From Microdochium bolleyi (lineage: Eukaryota; Ascomycota; Sordariomycetes; Xylariales; Microdochiaceae), in NCBI GenBank assembly GCA_001566295.1, contig KQ964265.1, positions 1 through 64,000 of the forward strand: a stretch of DNA of 64,000 bases. Direction: 5' to 3'. Positions 25,353-34,404 of the stretch are shown here, in pieces. The stretch's first letter is position 1. The number at the start of each line of letters is the position of its first letter. The translations under genes and the position numbers were made by a program. A model generated the notes under the pieces. It worked only from the letters and a program-made list of their open reading frames with translations. It made no database searches and had not been told where the DNA came from.

Positions 25353-27107
25353 ATGCACTCCTCGGCACTCCTCAGCCTAGTGGCGGCCGCCGTCCTGGCG
25401 CCAGCCTCCGCGAAGCCATGCGGCTCACCGCCTGGACCCAGGACCGGCGCCGTAGCCTCGGAGACGAGCATCTGCTCGCGGGTCGGCGTCGATGTCCTAC
25501 GCAAGCACCATGGCAACGCGGTCGACGCGGCTATCGCGACCGTCATCTGCAACGGCGTCGTCGCCATGTACCACAGCGGCATCGGCGGCGGGGCGTTCGC
25601 CCTCATAAGAAGCAGCGAGGGCGACTACGAGTTCATCGACTTCCGTGAGACTGCGCCCGCCGCGGCGACGGAGGACATGTACAAGGCCGACGAGAAATTG
25701 AGTCTGTATGGAGGTCTTGCGAGGTGAGTAAGAAAGTTGCTGTTGTCGTGTCTGTGCGATGCATGACCGAGCACTAACGACTGCGCTGCGTGTAACAGTG
25801 GCGTGCCCGGCGAGCTCCGAGGGCTCGAGTACATGCACAAGAAGTACGGTTCGCTCCCGTGGGCCGACCTCTTCGCGCCGTCCGTCAAGGTCGCACGGGA
25901 AGGGTGGAAGGTCAACGAAGATCTGGTCAAGTACATGAAGGGCTACGACTTCCTGGTCACGGACCCGAGCTGGTCGGTCGACTTCGCGCCGAATGGCACG
26001 CTTCTCCAGCTCGGCGACACCATCACGCGCAAGCGCTACGCCGATTTCCTGGAGACCATTGCGCAGGGCGGAGCGGATGCCTTCTACACGGGCAAGAACG
26101 CCGAGTACATCATCAACGAGCTTACCAAGAAGGGTGGCATCATGACCCTGGGCGACCTCAAGAACTACACTGTGGCACCACGGGAGACGCTTGAGGCCGA
26201 GTACCGCGGCCACAAGGTTACGAGCTGCAGCGCGCCGTCATCCGGTGGTGTCGTGCTGAGCTCGCTGAGGATTGTCGATGGGTACGGAGGCTTCAACGAG
26301 CCAGCTCAAGTCAACTTGTCTTCTCACCGGCTTATCGAGAGCCTCAAGTGGGCCTATGGCCAGCGTGCGGAGCTGGGTGACCCCAAGTTCGTCGCGGGCC
26401 TGGACAAATACCAGGCGTCGATGCTGTCGGATGAGACTGTGACCGAGATCCGGTCGCGCATCTCAGACGTTCGGACGTTCAATCTGTCTTACTACAACCC
26501 CAAGGGCCTCGAGAGCCTCGATACGCCGGGCACCGCACACTTTGCCACAGCCGACGCGAGCGGCATGGCTGTCAGCATGACGTCGACTGTGAATCTCATC
26601 TTCGGGTCGCAAGTCATGATCCCGGAGATTGGGCTCGTCATGAACGACCAGATGAACGACTTCTCGATCCCCGGCAAGACCAACGCATTCGGGTATCTGC
26701 CGAGTCCCGCCAACTTTGTCCGCCCCGGGAAGCGCCCGCTGTCGTCCATGTCGCCGTCCATCGTGGAGACGCCCGGGGGCAAGCTGTACTTTGTCATCGG
26801 CGCCGCGGGCGGGAGCCGCATCATCACGGCGACGATCCAGAACATCCACAACGTGGTCGACCTGGGGCTGACGTCGGCCGAGGCGCTGCGGAAGCCGAGG
26901 CTGCACAACCAGCTGAGCCCCGAGGTCACGCAGTTCGAGTACACCTACGACAACAGCACAGTGGCGTATCTCAAGGCCATCGGCCACAATGTGACATGGG
27001 TCGCGCCTGGTGCGAGTGCTGCCGAGGGTGTCCGCCTCCTGCGGAACGGCACCTTTGAGGCTGCAGGTGAGCCGAGACTCAAGAACTCTGGCGGGTTTGC
27101 CGTTTGA
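25353..27107 (+). CDS. Secreted gamma-glutamyltransferase
   Basis: N-terminal nucleophile hydrolase that cleaves or transfers the gamma-glutamyl group of glutathione and its conjugates, made as a proenzyme that cuts itself. Two exons, 25353-25723 and 25799-27107, are joined over a 75-bp intron (GTGAGT...CAG) into 559 residues, the usual length. A signal peptide spans residues 1-20 (MHSSALLSLVAAAVLAPASA). The autoprocessing and catalytic threonine is Thr369 in PGTAHF, which matches the GTAH motif of the family. Downstream are the conserved STVNLIFGS, NDQMNDFS and SSMSPSIV substrate loops and the GAAGGSRI oxyanion segment. Several N-x-S/T sites fit secretion. It lies on the same strand as, and next to, a P450, but I see no proof of a shared pathway. 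Confidence 0.95.
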
Positions 27108-27582
27108 GGAGATGCTCGGGCCTCAGTGAGAGATCACTCGCAGAGAGTAAATGATTATAAGCATGGATAACAAGTAGTTGTTTGATGAGAACCCCGCGTG
27201 GTGCTGCTGGGGGACGATGTGTGATGATGTAGTGAAAATGTATGACGAGGCGCACGTTGAGCGACTGTGCTATCGGATTGAAGCCCTCGCAATATTCCTG
27301 AAGGTAGGCTCTGGACTGGAAGGTTGCGGCGGCGTTGACGATGCGATCAACGAAGACAACCTTGAAAGGCAAGGGCCGTGTACGTGTACCTGGTCTGTTC
27401 CGCACCTGCCCGCATGCGGACCCACTTGCGCCTGCCCACTTGGCTTCTTCCCCAAGCTCACCTCCAAGTTTCTGCCCTTCAGCAAGGCCATCCCGCTCAA
27501 CGACCACACCTGCTCTCTCCAGCCCAGCCACGTTGCCATCGAAGATCAGCCCAGGGAGCCCGTTCCGTAGCCGACAAGCACC
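27108..27582. other. Intergenic between GGT and small membrane protein
   Basis: 475 bp with a 3' region on the left and a promoter on the right. A 130-codon Cys-containing plus frame crosses it, but it starts only at a TTG, lacks a signal peptide and is opposed by an equally long minus frame, so I treat it as chance. Confidence 0.5.
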
Positions 27583-27993
27583 ATGCAGCGGACGCTGAGG
27601 TTGGCACAGCGCTCAGCTGCGTCCGCCAAACCGGTCAGCACCAGAGCGGCCCCTCTCCCCTACGCGCCACCTCGTCTTCGCAATGCACCAGTCCCAGAGC
27701 CGGCGGACCAGCCGCAGCCGATGCCACAAGCGACTCCCACGAGACCTGCACCCGTCCAGACGAGCGCCGCGGTAGCGCCCCAGACGACCATCCCACGCAT
27801 GAAGATCGAGGTCGGCAGCGCAGAGTACAAACAAGCCGCCAACAAGTACACCCGCGCGATGATCGCCATGCCCATTCTTCTCCTCACCTCGTACGTCCTC
27901 TACAACCGCTTCGTGGCCGGCGTCGAGGTCAAGACGCTGCCGGGGGCCGAAGACCGCAGTGCTGGGCCGAGATTGGTCGTCCTGGACAAATGA
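27583..27993 (+). CDS. Small single-pass, probably mitochondrial protein
   Basis: Intronless, 136 residues. The first 20 residues are rich in Arg, Ala and Ser and lack acidic residues, as in a mitochondrial presequence. Residues about 25-70 form a Pro/Ala/Gln-rich linker. A conserved-looking block (about 72-115) contains one transmembrane helix, AMIAMPILLLTSYVLYNRF, at about 92-110. A short hydrophilic tail follows. The layout suits an inner-membrane assembly factor or small subunit exposed to the intermembrane space. I do not recognise a named family, so the location is inferred from the N-terminus alone. Confidence 0.75.
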   Translation: MQRTLRLAQRSAASAKPVSTRAAPLPYAPPRLRNAPVPEPADQPQPMPQATPTRPAPVQTSAAVAPQTTIPRMKIEVGSAEYKQAANKYTRAMIAMPILLLTSYVLYNRFVAGVEVKTLPGAEDRSAGPRLVVLDK

Positions 27994-29517
27994 GAGCCTG
28001 CGCATGCCTTGAAGATGACCGACTCGGAACACAAAATGGAGGCCAGCCAGGTTTCATCAAGTCCTCGAGATGGTATAATGCACTCACACGGGCAGTTTCT
28101 GCTCGGAACTGGCCGTGGCCATTTCAGTCGGCCTTGCGCACACAGCCATTGCCACCACTTTCGCCTCACCCCAGCCGAAAGAAATTATGTCCTGGCCAAG
28201 CCTGAGCAAGTCACCTGCAACACTCCATCTGAGCCACTCGAAACTGACGGTCATACCAAGTTGCGTGGCGCTTGAGATGGATCTGCAACGGCAACACTCA
28301 TCAGAGGCTTGTTCCTGGCTTCATGGTACCTGGGCAGCTGTGTGCAGCGTGGGATACTGCTCCAGGCCGTGACGATCTGGCTATGACTCGACCGGCCTCC
28401 GTGGTTCGAGCGACAGATGGTGAGGAGCTTGCGACATCGAACGAGGTAGAAATTCCTGTCAGGGATACTGGTGAACTCATTGAAGTTACACTGCCAGTCG
28501 TAAAGCTCCTGGATGCGGCGGAGGTCAACGCGGCGGAGTGATCATTCAGGCAGTGATGGCCATGGCGCGCACCGTGGCACGTACGGTGGAGGACCCCATC
28601 CCGCAACACGTTAAGAGAAGCGTACGCTGTTCAGTCATCGCGATTCAGCCACTGCACAATCCAGACCCGCTCATACGAAGTATGGAGTACGCAGTAGACA
28701 CAACCCGAGACATCGGACCGCAATTGAAAATAACTCTTGCAGACGAGACCCTTGACGAGCTGTGAACAAGGATTCATTAACGATAGCGCACACAACATCA
28801 GCCCACGTTCTGACAAGTGTGCCGTCCGGTGAGCATCTGGCCCGGCCCGATCGGCAGCTTGTCAAAAATTTACCGCGTGCATCCGAGGCTTTTTTACGCG
28901 GCACAACGGAGACTTTCGAGGTGAGGCCAATAACAAGCAGCAATCATTCTTGTTGCATCGTCGAAGCGCGGGACCCATCATCACCCTCCACTGCCACCAA
29001 GTGGGGAGCTGATACTCAGCAGCAAGCCACAATTCGGTCGACCACCCTACTCTGGGAGTTCCCCTGGAAGGGAAGAGAGAAGGACTGGCGGTCGAGGTGG
29101 CATCCTCGCGGGTTCTTCCGCATTCAACGGGCCGCTTATTGAACCGGACCAACACCAGAGTCTTGAACCAGCCACGACCGACCCAAACCGCAACAAGGAT
29201 GACGCCACAGTGGATGCCGAACCCTGGGAATGGCCGCCCTGGCACGATCTATTGATCGGAGGAGATTGTTTTGAGAGTCCCGATTATTCGTCACGGCCTT
29301 CCGGCCGTTCCAGACCGGCAATGTCCGAACACCGTCCGGACCTCGCGGTCATCCAAGCCAACCTCTCGGGGTGCAGAATTTCGACGGCACTATGGCTCTG
29401 TCAATATAATGCCACCATCCCCAGATGCCATTGTTCGGTATGCAGCTGTAACCCTGCTTCACATTCCATCGCGCCTCAAGATCTTTGTAAGACACATTCT
29501 ATTGTCACTGACTAGCA
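27994..29517. other. Intergenic, no gene supported
   Basis: About 1.5 kb. Short frames on both strands (for example 28383-28541 plus, antisense frames at 28301-28609) lack good starts, splice sites or recognisable domains. The right end holds the promoter of the secreted mosaic gene; an AT-rich TCAATATAAT stretch at about 29400 may contribute. Confidence 0.5.
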
Positions 29518-32142
29518 ATGCGTACACTTCATTTCTCTAAGCTGCTGGCGTTGCCAGCGATTATCACAACCGGCGCGGCGGCAGGCAGATGCAATCCTCG
29601 ACCCTCATCTGGATCCCTGACTAACACTGCCACAAACTCACATGGCTCGTATTCTGCGAGTGACCTGTCGAGTGTAACTGGCCCAAGCAGCCTCTCGGTG
29701 GCTTCAACCACCACTGTATCAACAGCTCCAACTTCTTCGACAATACGCGGCTTCCAGTCCAGCACATCAGTGTCATCATCGACACAGTCTGACGTTGGAA
29801 GCAGCATCCATACTGGTACTCTGATCGGTCCTGATAGCACAGCCTCAGTCCCAAATAGCTCTGTCTCGGCAACCTCGAGCGTTGTATCCTCCAGTGGAGA
29901 AGGCCCAGCGACAAGCTCTGGTAGCACCACCAGCTCAGACCTTGGCCCTGTCATCACCCCAACTTCCAGTTTTGAGAGTGTTACAGTGCCACCCTCTACC
30001 ACGTCTGAAACCACGACAGAGACGACGACCTCTAGTGAGAGCACGACTACGAGCGAAACTCCGACCTCGTCCGAAACCTTTGATCCCTCGAAGTACACAT
30101 ACTACGAAGTGACGCTGCCTGTCACGTTCGACACTACCGCTGCCTCCACTTTGCAGCCCAGCACCACGTATGAGCTAGCGGTTGCCCAGACTGGCACGCC
30201 CGCTTGTGCGATCGACACGTCGCAGTCTCTCAGAATTGGCGATAGCTCAGGCCATCGCTTTGTGCCTAAGGGCGGTGCTGGTGGTACCATCGGCGTCCTT
30301 CAGAACAGCGACTTCCCATACTCAGACGCAACCGATGACCCTACTGGGGCCGTCGAGGCCGCCAACAAAGCCTATTACGAGGGCATTGTGTACCATCTTA
30401 GCAAGGCTGCCAACGGTTTATTTGACCTGATGACGACTGTCGATGGTGCCGTGCAGTACGTCACCTACAACCTCGCCGATGGCGGCAATGTCGTGCTGAG
30501 TTCGAGCGCATCGGATGGGTCCAACGGCCAACGTGCTCTTACCAGCATCTTCAGCGTCTCCTGTGAGGGCGAACTACAAATCAAGCTTCCTTCAGGGATC
30601 CAATTCACGTGGAAGGTCGGCCCGGATGGTGTGAACACGGTCATGACCTTCGGTCCACCCCGGGACGGCGAAGCCATCCAGCTTATCAGTGCTTTGGGCA
30701 AGCCACCGGGACTTGACTCCGCCACCAACACCGGGCCTGGTCGGCAAATCCGCCGGCACGGCGACCGCGGCCGCTACGGCGCGATGCAAGATATATCACG
30801 ACGCATGTCGCCCTACACTGATGGAGCATACCCGCGACTACCACCGCGTGCACCTAGCGATCTGACTTCTCGCGCCAAGGGCTATGCTCGGCCGATGACT
30901 TCGAACGGCTGCGGCTCAGGAGCACTTCGGAAATACGTCCCGCAGCTTTCTTTCGGTCATTGCTGCGACATGCACGACTACTGCTACGACAACTGCGCGT
31001 CGGGCCGCGTCGAGAAATGCACGGAGCCGTACTGCTCACCAGGACAATTCGAACGGTGCAACAGTGTCTTCTACGACTGCATGCACGAGACCGTGTGCGA
31101 ACGAATCCCCTGGTACCACCCGATAGACAGAGTCAACTGCGAGGCCGCGGCGGTGTTCTATACCGGCGTCGTCATGACTTCCCTCGGCGGCGATGCTTTC
31201 AAGGATGCCACGAAGCAGCGCTGCGGTGCGTACTGCCGCAGCGGGGCGCCCTTCTGCGGGATGGGTGAGGATGGCGCAGGCGGGTCGTGTGCGTCGACGA
31301 CGGACAACAGTAACTGTGGCGAGTGTGGGCAAGAATGTGATACAGGGCGTGGGTTCGCGTGCCGCGGGTCGAAGTGCGTCTGCACGGCCGACGTCTTCAA
31401 CGACAGCAGCAACTGCGGGGCGTGCGGGAACAAATGCCCTTTTGGCACGAAATGCTCGCGCGGCTCCTGTGTCTGCGCCGCCGACACCTGTGGCAACCTG
31501 TGTGTCAACAAGCAGAGGCATCCGCGCAACTGTGGCTCCTGCGGCACCGTGTGTGCGACGGGCATTTGCTGGGATGGCGTGTGCAAGAGGCCAGAGGACT
31601 TGCCGACCCCGTCGGGCAGTGCGCCGACGTGTCTGCCGACCGATGCGGTCAAGAACGGTGGATTTAACGGCATCCCGCTGTTGGGAGCCTCGGTTCCGCC
31701 GAGCCCTTGGTCCATAGGGGACAGCAAGTTTGGAGGCATCGACGCGCGACGAGTCGGTCCATTGAGTTTCGTTTCGCTCCATACCTCGGGCACCACCAGC
31801 CCTACCGACGGCATCGCCTTTGTCCAGCTCGTGCAGGACATCACCATGTGTCCCGGAAAGGCGTACGAGCTGACTGGCACCATCAGCATGGGTAACAAGG
31901 GCAATCTGCGCATCGCCGTGGGCAACAAAGTCATCTTCAACAAATTCTATGACGACGCCCCCTTTCAGAACCGGGCCTTGGGCCCACTGCCCTTCACGGC
32001 CCCAGCTTCTGATGACACTTTTGTATCAGTCCGCCTTGTCTTCTACCTCGACAACAACCTCATCCCGATCCGTTTTGGCCTCGCGGTCCCACAGTCTGCG
32101 ACGAACTTGGTCCTGGATGATGTTTCAATCTACCAGCCCTGA
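29518..32142 (+). CDS. Secreted mosaic: Ser/Thr stalk, PLA2-like, Cys-rich repeats
   Basis: Intronless, 874 residues. A signal peptide covers about 1-22. Residues 25-190 are Ser/Thr-rich, a probable O-glycosylated stalk. A region of unknown fold (about 192-400) follows, then basic sequence with possible dibasic processing sites. The phospholipase A2-like module spans about 455-545: a glycine-rich loop NGCGSG (calcium-loop position) and the diagnostic CCDMHDYCYDNC with His486-Asp487, then further paired cysteines. Residues about 585-690 hold three Cys-rich units of the NxxNCGxCGxxC...CxCxxxC type, resembling plant Stig1-like repeats. The C-terminus (about 700-874) has alternating strands and resembles carbohydrate-binding beta-sandwich domains starting with NGGF. 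Family knowledge supports calcium-dependent sn-2 lipid hydrolysis; the targeting roles of the other modules are inferred. The catalytic dyad appears intact. Confidence 0.85.
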   Translation: MRTLHFSKLLALPAIITTGAAAGRCNPRPSSGSLTNTATNSHGSYSASDLSSVTGPSSLSVASTTTVSTAPTSSTIRGFQSSTSVSSSTQSDVGSSIHTGTLIGPDSTASVPNSSVSATSSVVSSSGEGPATSSGSTTSSDLGPVITPTSSFESVTVPPSTTSETTTETTTSSESTTTSETPTSSETFDPSKYTYYEVTLPVTFDTTAASTLQPSTTYELAVAQTGTPACAIDTSQSLRIGDSSGHRFVPKGGAGGTIGVLQNSDFPYSDATDDPTGAVEAANKAYYEGIVYHLSKAANGLFDLMTTVDGAVQYVTYNLADGGNVVLSSSASDGSNGQRALTSIFSVSCEGELQIKLPSGIQFTWKVGPDGVNTVMTFGPPRDGEAIQLISALGKPPGLDSATNTGPGRQIRRHGDRGRYGAMQDISRRMSPYTDGAYPRLPPRAPSDLTSRAKGYARPMTSNGCGSGALRKYVPQLSFGHCCDMHDYCYDNCASGRVEKCTEPYCSPGQFERCNSVFYDCMHETVCERIPWYHPIDRVNCEAAAVFYTGVVMTSLGGDAFKDATKQRCGAYCRSGAPFCGMGEDGAGGSCASTTDNSNCGECGQECDTGRGFACRGSKCVCTADVFNDSSNCGACGNKCPFGTKCSRGSCVCAADTCGNLCVNKQRHPRNCGSCGTVCATGICWDGVCKRPEDLPTPSGSAPTCLPTDAVKNGGFNGIPLLGASVPPSPWSIGDSKFGGIDARRVGPLSFVSLHTSGTTSPTDGIAFVQLVQDITMCPGKAYELTGTISMGNKGNLRIAVGNKVIFNKFYDDAPFQNRALGPLPFTAPASDDTFVSVRLVFYLDNNLIPIRFGLAVPQSATNLVLDDVSIYQP

Positions 32143-32597
32143 TCGTCTCTTGGTTGGGGCAAGCCACGAAGAAGTCGGGATTGCAAGGGAAACTACAGGT
32201 GCCAGCAGCGGGTGTGGTCCTTGCACAATGGACTCCAAATACATCGTACATACGCTCTTAATACCATGTTCATGATTCCTCTCGCATAATGGTAAAGTGA
32301 CTTTGCTCCTGACTGTATGTGAATAGATGAGCCCTGCAAGATCAAATTCCAACCTGGCAGAAAACACTCATTCTCCAATTGCACTCTCGCAAAGGAACCC
32401 TCGCATCAGTGGATTGCATTTCCGATGCGTGGTGGGGGAGACACGATGTGGGGTAGCAACAAACGACTCAAGTTTTATGCGAGGTAGATGCAACAGCCGT
32501 CCAACAACCGCTTGTCTCAATCACCCAGGCATCGCTCCCTGCCTGCCTTGACGTCACAAGTGATACGCTCGCACACCCAAGCACAGCCACCCACTCG
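32143..32597. other. Intergenic: 3' end and methyltransferase promoter
   Basis: 455 bp between two plus-strand genes. Nothing beyond expected termination and promoter sequence is visible. Confidence 0.5.
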
Positions 32598-33314
32598 ATG
32601 GCAGACGAGGAAAACGAGCGCCTTGCGCACGCCGACTACTGGGACGGCCGGTACGCCGAGGCCCAGGCCACTGCAAGCGACCAACAGCTCCACGAGTGGT
32701 TCCGCTCAGCACAGGACCTCGAAGACTTTTTCAGCAAGAACCTCTACGCACCAAGGCCGCCGCCGCCAGCCGAAGCCACGCAAACTTCACCAGCTCCATC
32801 TGCCACTCTAGACCCTCTGATCCTCCATTTGGGGTCAGGGGACAGCCTCGTCCCGCAGCACCTCGCGGCCAAGGGCTACAAGAACCAGCTATGTGCTGAC
32901 TTCAGCCACGTCGTTGTCGAGACCATGGCTAAGCGCCACGCCGAGCTGGGCCTGCTCGATACCGCCATCCGGTGGCAGCAGATGGATGTCCGGGCCATGA
33001 CCTCGCTGGACGATGGATCTGTGGACGTCGCCTTCGACAAGGGGACGCTCGACGCCATGATTCACGGCAGCCCCTGGTCACCGCCACAGGACACGCTAGA
33101 TAACACGTCAGCCTATCTCCGGGAGGTGTCCCGGGTACTGAAGAAGCCCGGAGGCGTCTTTCTCTACGTCACATACAGACAGCCACACTTTGTCCGACCC
33201 TTGCTCACCTGCGAGGGGACAAATTGGGACTTGGAGGTTGAGCATCTCGGAGCAGGCGACGGGTCGTTCGGATACTATGGCATCGTGTGTCGTCCGAGAG
33301 TCGCGGAGGCATAG
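32598..33314 (+). CDS. METTL13/EEF1AKMT4-like protein methyltransferase
   Basis: Intronless, 238 residues. This seven-beta-strand methyltransferase uses S-adenosylmethionine. The N-terminal YWDGRY (14-19) and the WF at 34-35 match the EEF1AKMT4/METTL13 N-domain pattern. Motif I is LHLGSGDS at about 76-83; the acidic end of strand 2 is Asp101 in ADFSHVVV; QQMDVR (about 127-132) and FDKGTLDAM (146-154) are the family-typical later motifs, followed by EVSRVLKKPGG. A Pro/Ala-rich insert (51-70) interrupts the region before motif I. Known relatives methylate lysines of translation elongation factor 1A; the exact target here is inferred from the family only. Probably cytosolic, as there is no targeting signal. 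Confidence 0.88.
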   Translation: MADEENERLAHADYWDGRYAEAQATASDQQLHEWFRSAQDLEDFFSKNLYAPRPPPPAEATQTSPAPSATLDPLILHLGSGDSLVPQHLAAKGYKNQLCADFSHVVVETMAKRHAELGLLDTAIRWQQMDVRAMTSLDDGSVDVAFDKGTLDAMIHGSPWSPPQDTLDNTSAYLREVSRVLKKPGGVFLYVTYRQPHFVRPLLTCEGTNWDLEVEHLGAGDGSFGYYGIVCRPRVAEA

Positions 33315-34404
33315 GGGGCGAAGACTGGAGAGCGCCCACGAGGACGGGAACAAAGCCGTGCAGTTGTTTGTAGCAAACATTCCAGGTCTTCACAATCGCG
33401 GATCAGCTGAGTGTTATAGGCTTCAAAGATCGAGCCTAGTATTCTATACTTCTCCCCACAGGCGTTCCGCGTGAATGTCTGGCGATGCTGATTCGTGATA
33501 GTCACATGTTCTTTCGGTGCCAGTATCTGCGCCATCGACTTTGCAAAACTGTAACATCCGAATTTGAGCAGCAACACACCTGTCGTCACTGGCGCGGTGG
33601 TAGTGCTCCCTGAGCACCTCGTAAGCAGAAGAGCGAGTGTTGCCAAATGAAAAATGAAAAAGTGGCAGCTTGTCAGTACATCATTGTACAATCATCTAGA
33701 GTTCTGAAAGAAGCTCGACATGCACCAAACCACTCTTTTTCTATGGCTCTGATTGCGGTAAAGTTTATGTTTTCTGTGCCTTCGAGCATCTCTCCGAACC
33801 CTAGAATGACACGGCGTCTTATACTTGACAATACTTGACAGCTGACGGTCCAGACTTCTGAGTTCTAATCTGCAATTTTGGAGATTCATGGCCTTAGATA
33901 TTTTGCCTATAAGACAATGGGCTATTCCGGGGCTGACTTGGGAGCAAGACACTCAGGACACTTTCTACGGATATGTCCCAGCTTGTCAATCTGTAAAGGA
34001 TTTTGTTGTTTCACTCTGTAGCAAGCCTTTGAGCTTCTAGACATCTTTACAGACCCGTGTTTGGATTCGCAGATCGTGTATCAACTCTGGCGAGGCTCAG
34101 GAGACATGCAGCACCTAGAGACTGCGGCAGGGGTTCTAGGCGGTTAGAGCGCTCCTGCAATTGGCCGTCCCGTATTCAGACACGTCTCGGACGTGTTGGT
34201 TGTGTCTCCAACAGTGCCCCAATGCAAACCAACTGTCTGGGCTTGAGTGCTGCGGCCGAAGTCATCAGGCTGCTGTAGTTATTGTTCCTTCCTTCTCAAC
34301 ACGCAGAGCTAGGCACATGATCAGATTGCAACTTGTCGCATCAATCTCTGCTGTTTCAATCCCAGTGCCCGCACAGAGTCTCCTGGCATCCAACTCGTAT
34401 CACG
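33315..34404. other. Intergenic upstream of the NACHT receptor
   Basis: About 1.1 kb. A 138-codon minus frame overlaps the methyltransferase 3' end and has no domain or supporting splice signals. The rest is likely the promoter and leader of the receptor gene. Confidence 0.5.

Noticed and set aside
22557..27107. P450 and gamma-glutamyltransferase as a glutathione-conjugate or toxin biosynthesis unit
   Set aside because: They are adjacent and on one strand, but no thiol, peptide-synthetase, transporter or other pathway gene is nearby, so adjacency alone does not support it.
27178..27570. 130-codon Cys-containing plus frame
   Set aside because: Opens only with TTG, no signal peptide, lies between a 3' end and a promoter, and a similar-length minus frame overlaps it.
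28380..28560. Protein-like minus frame around 28.4-28.6 kb
   Set aside because: Begins straight after a stop without an ATG and lacks flanking splice sites or a recognisable domain.
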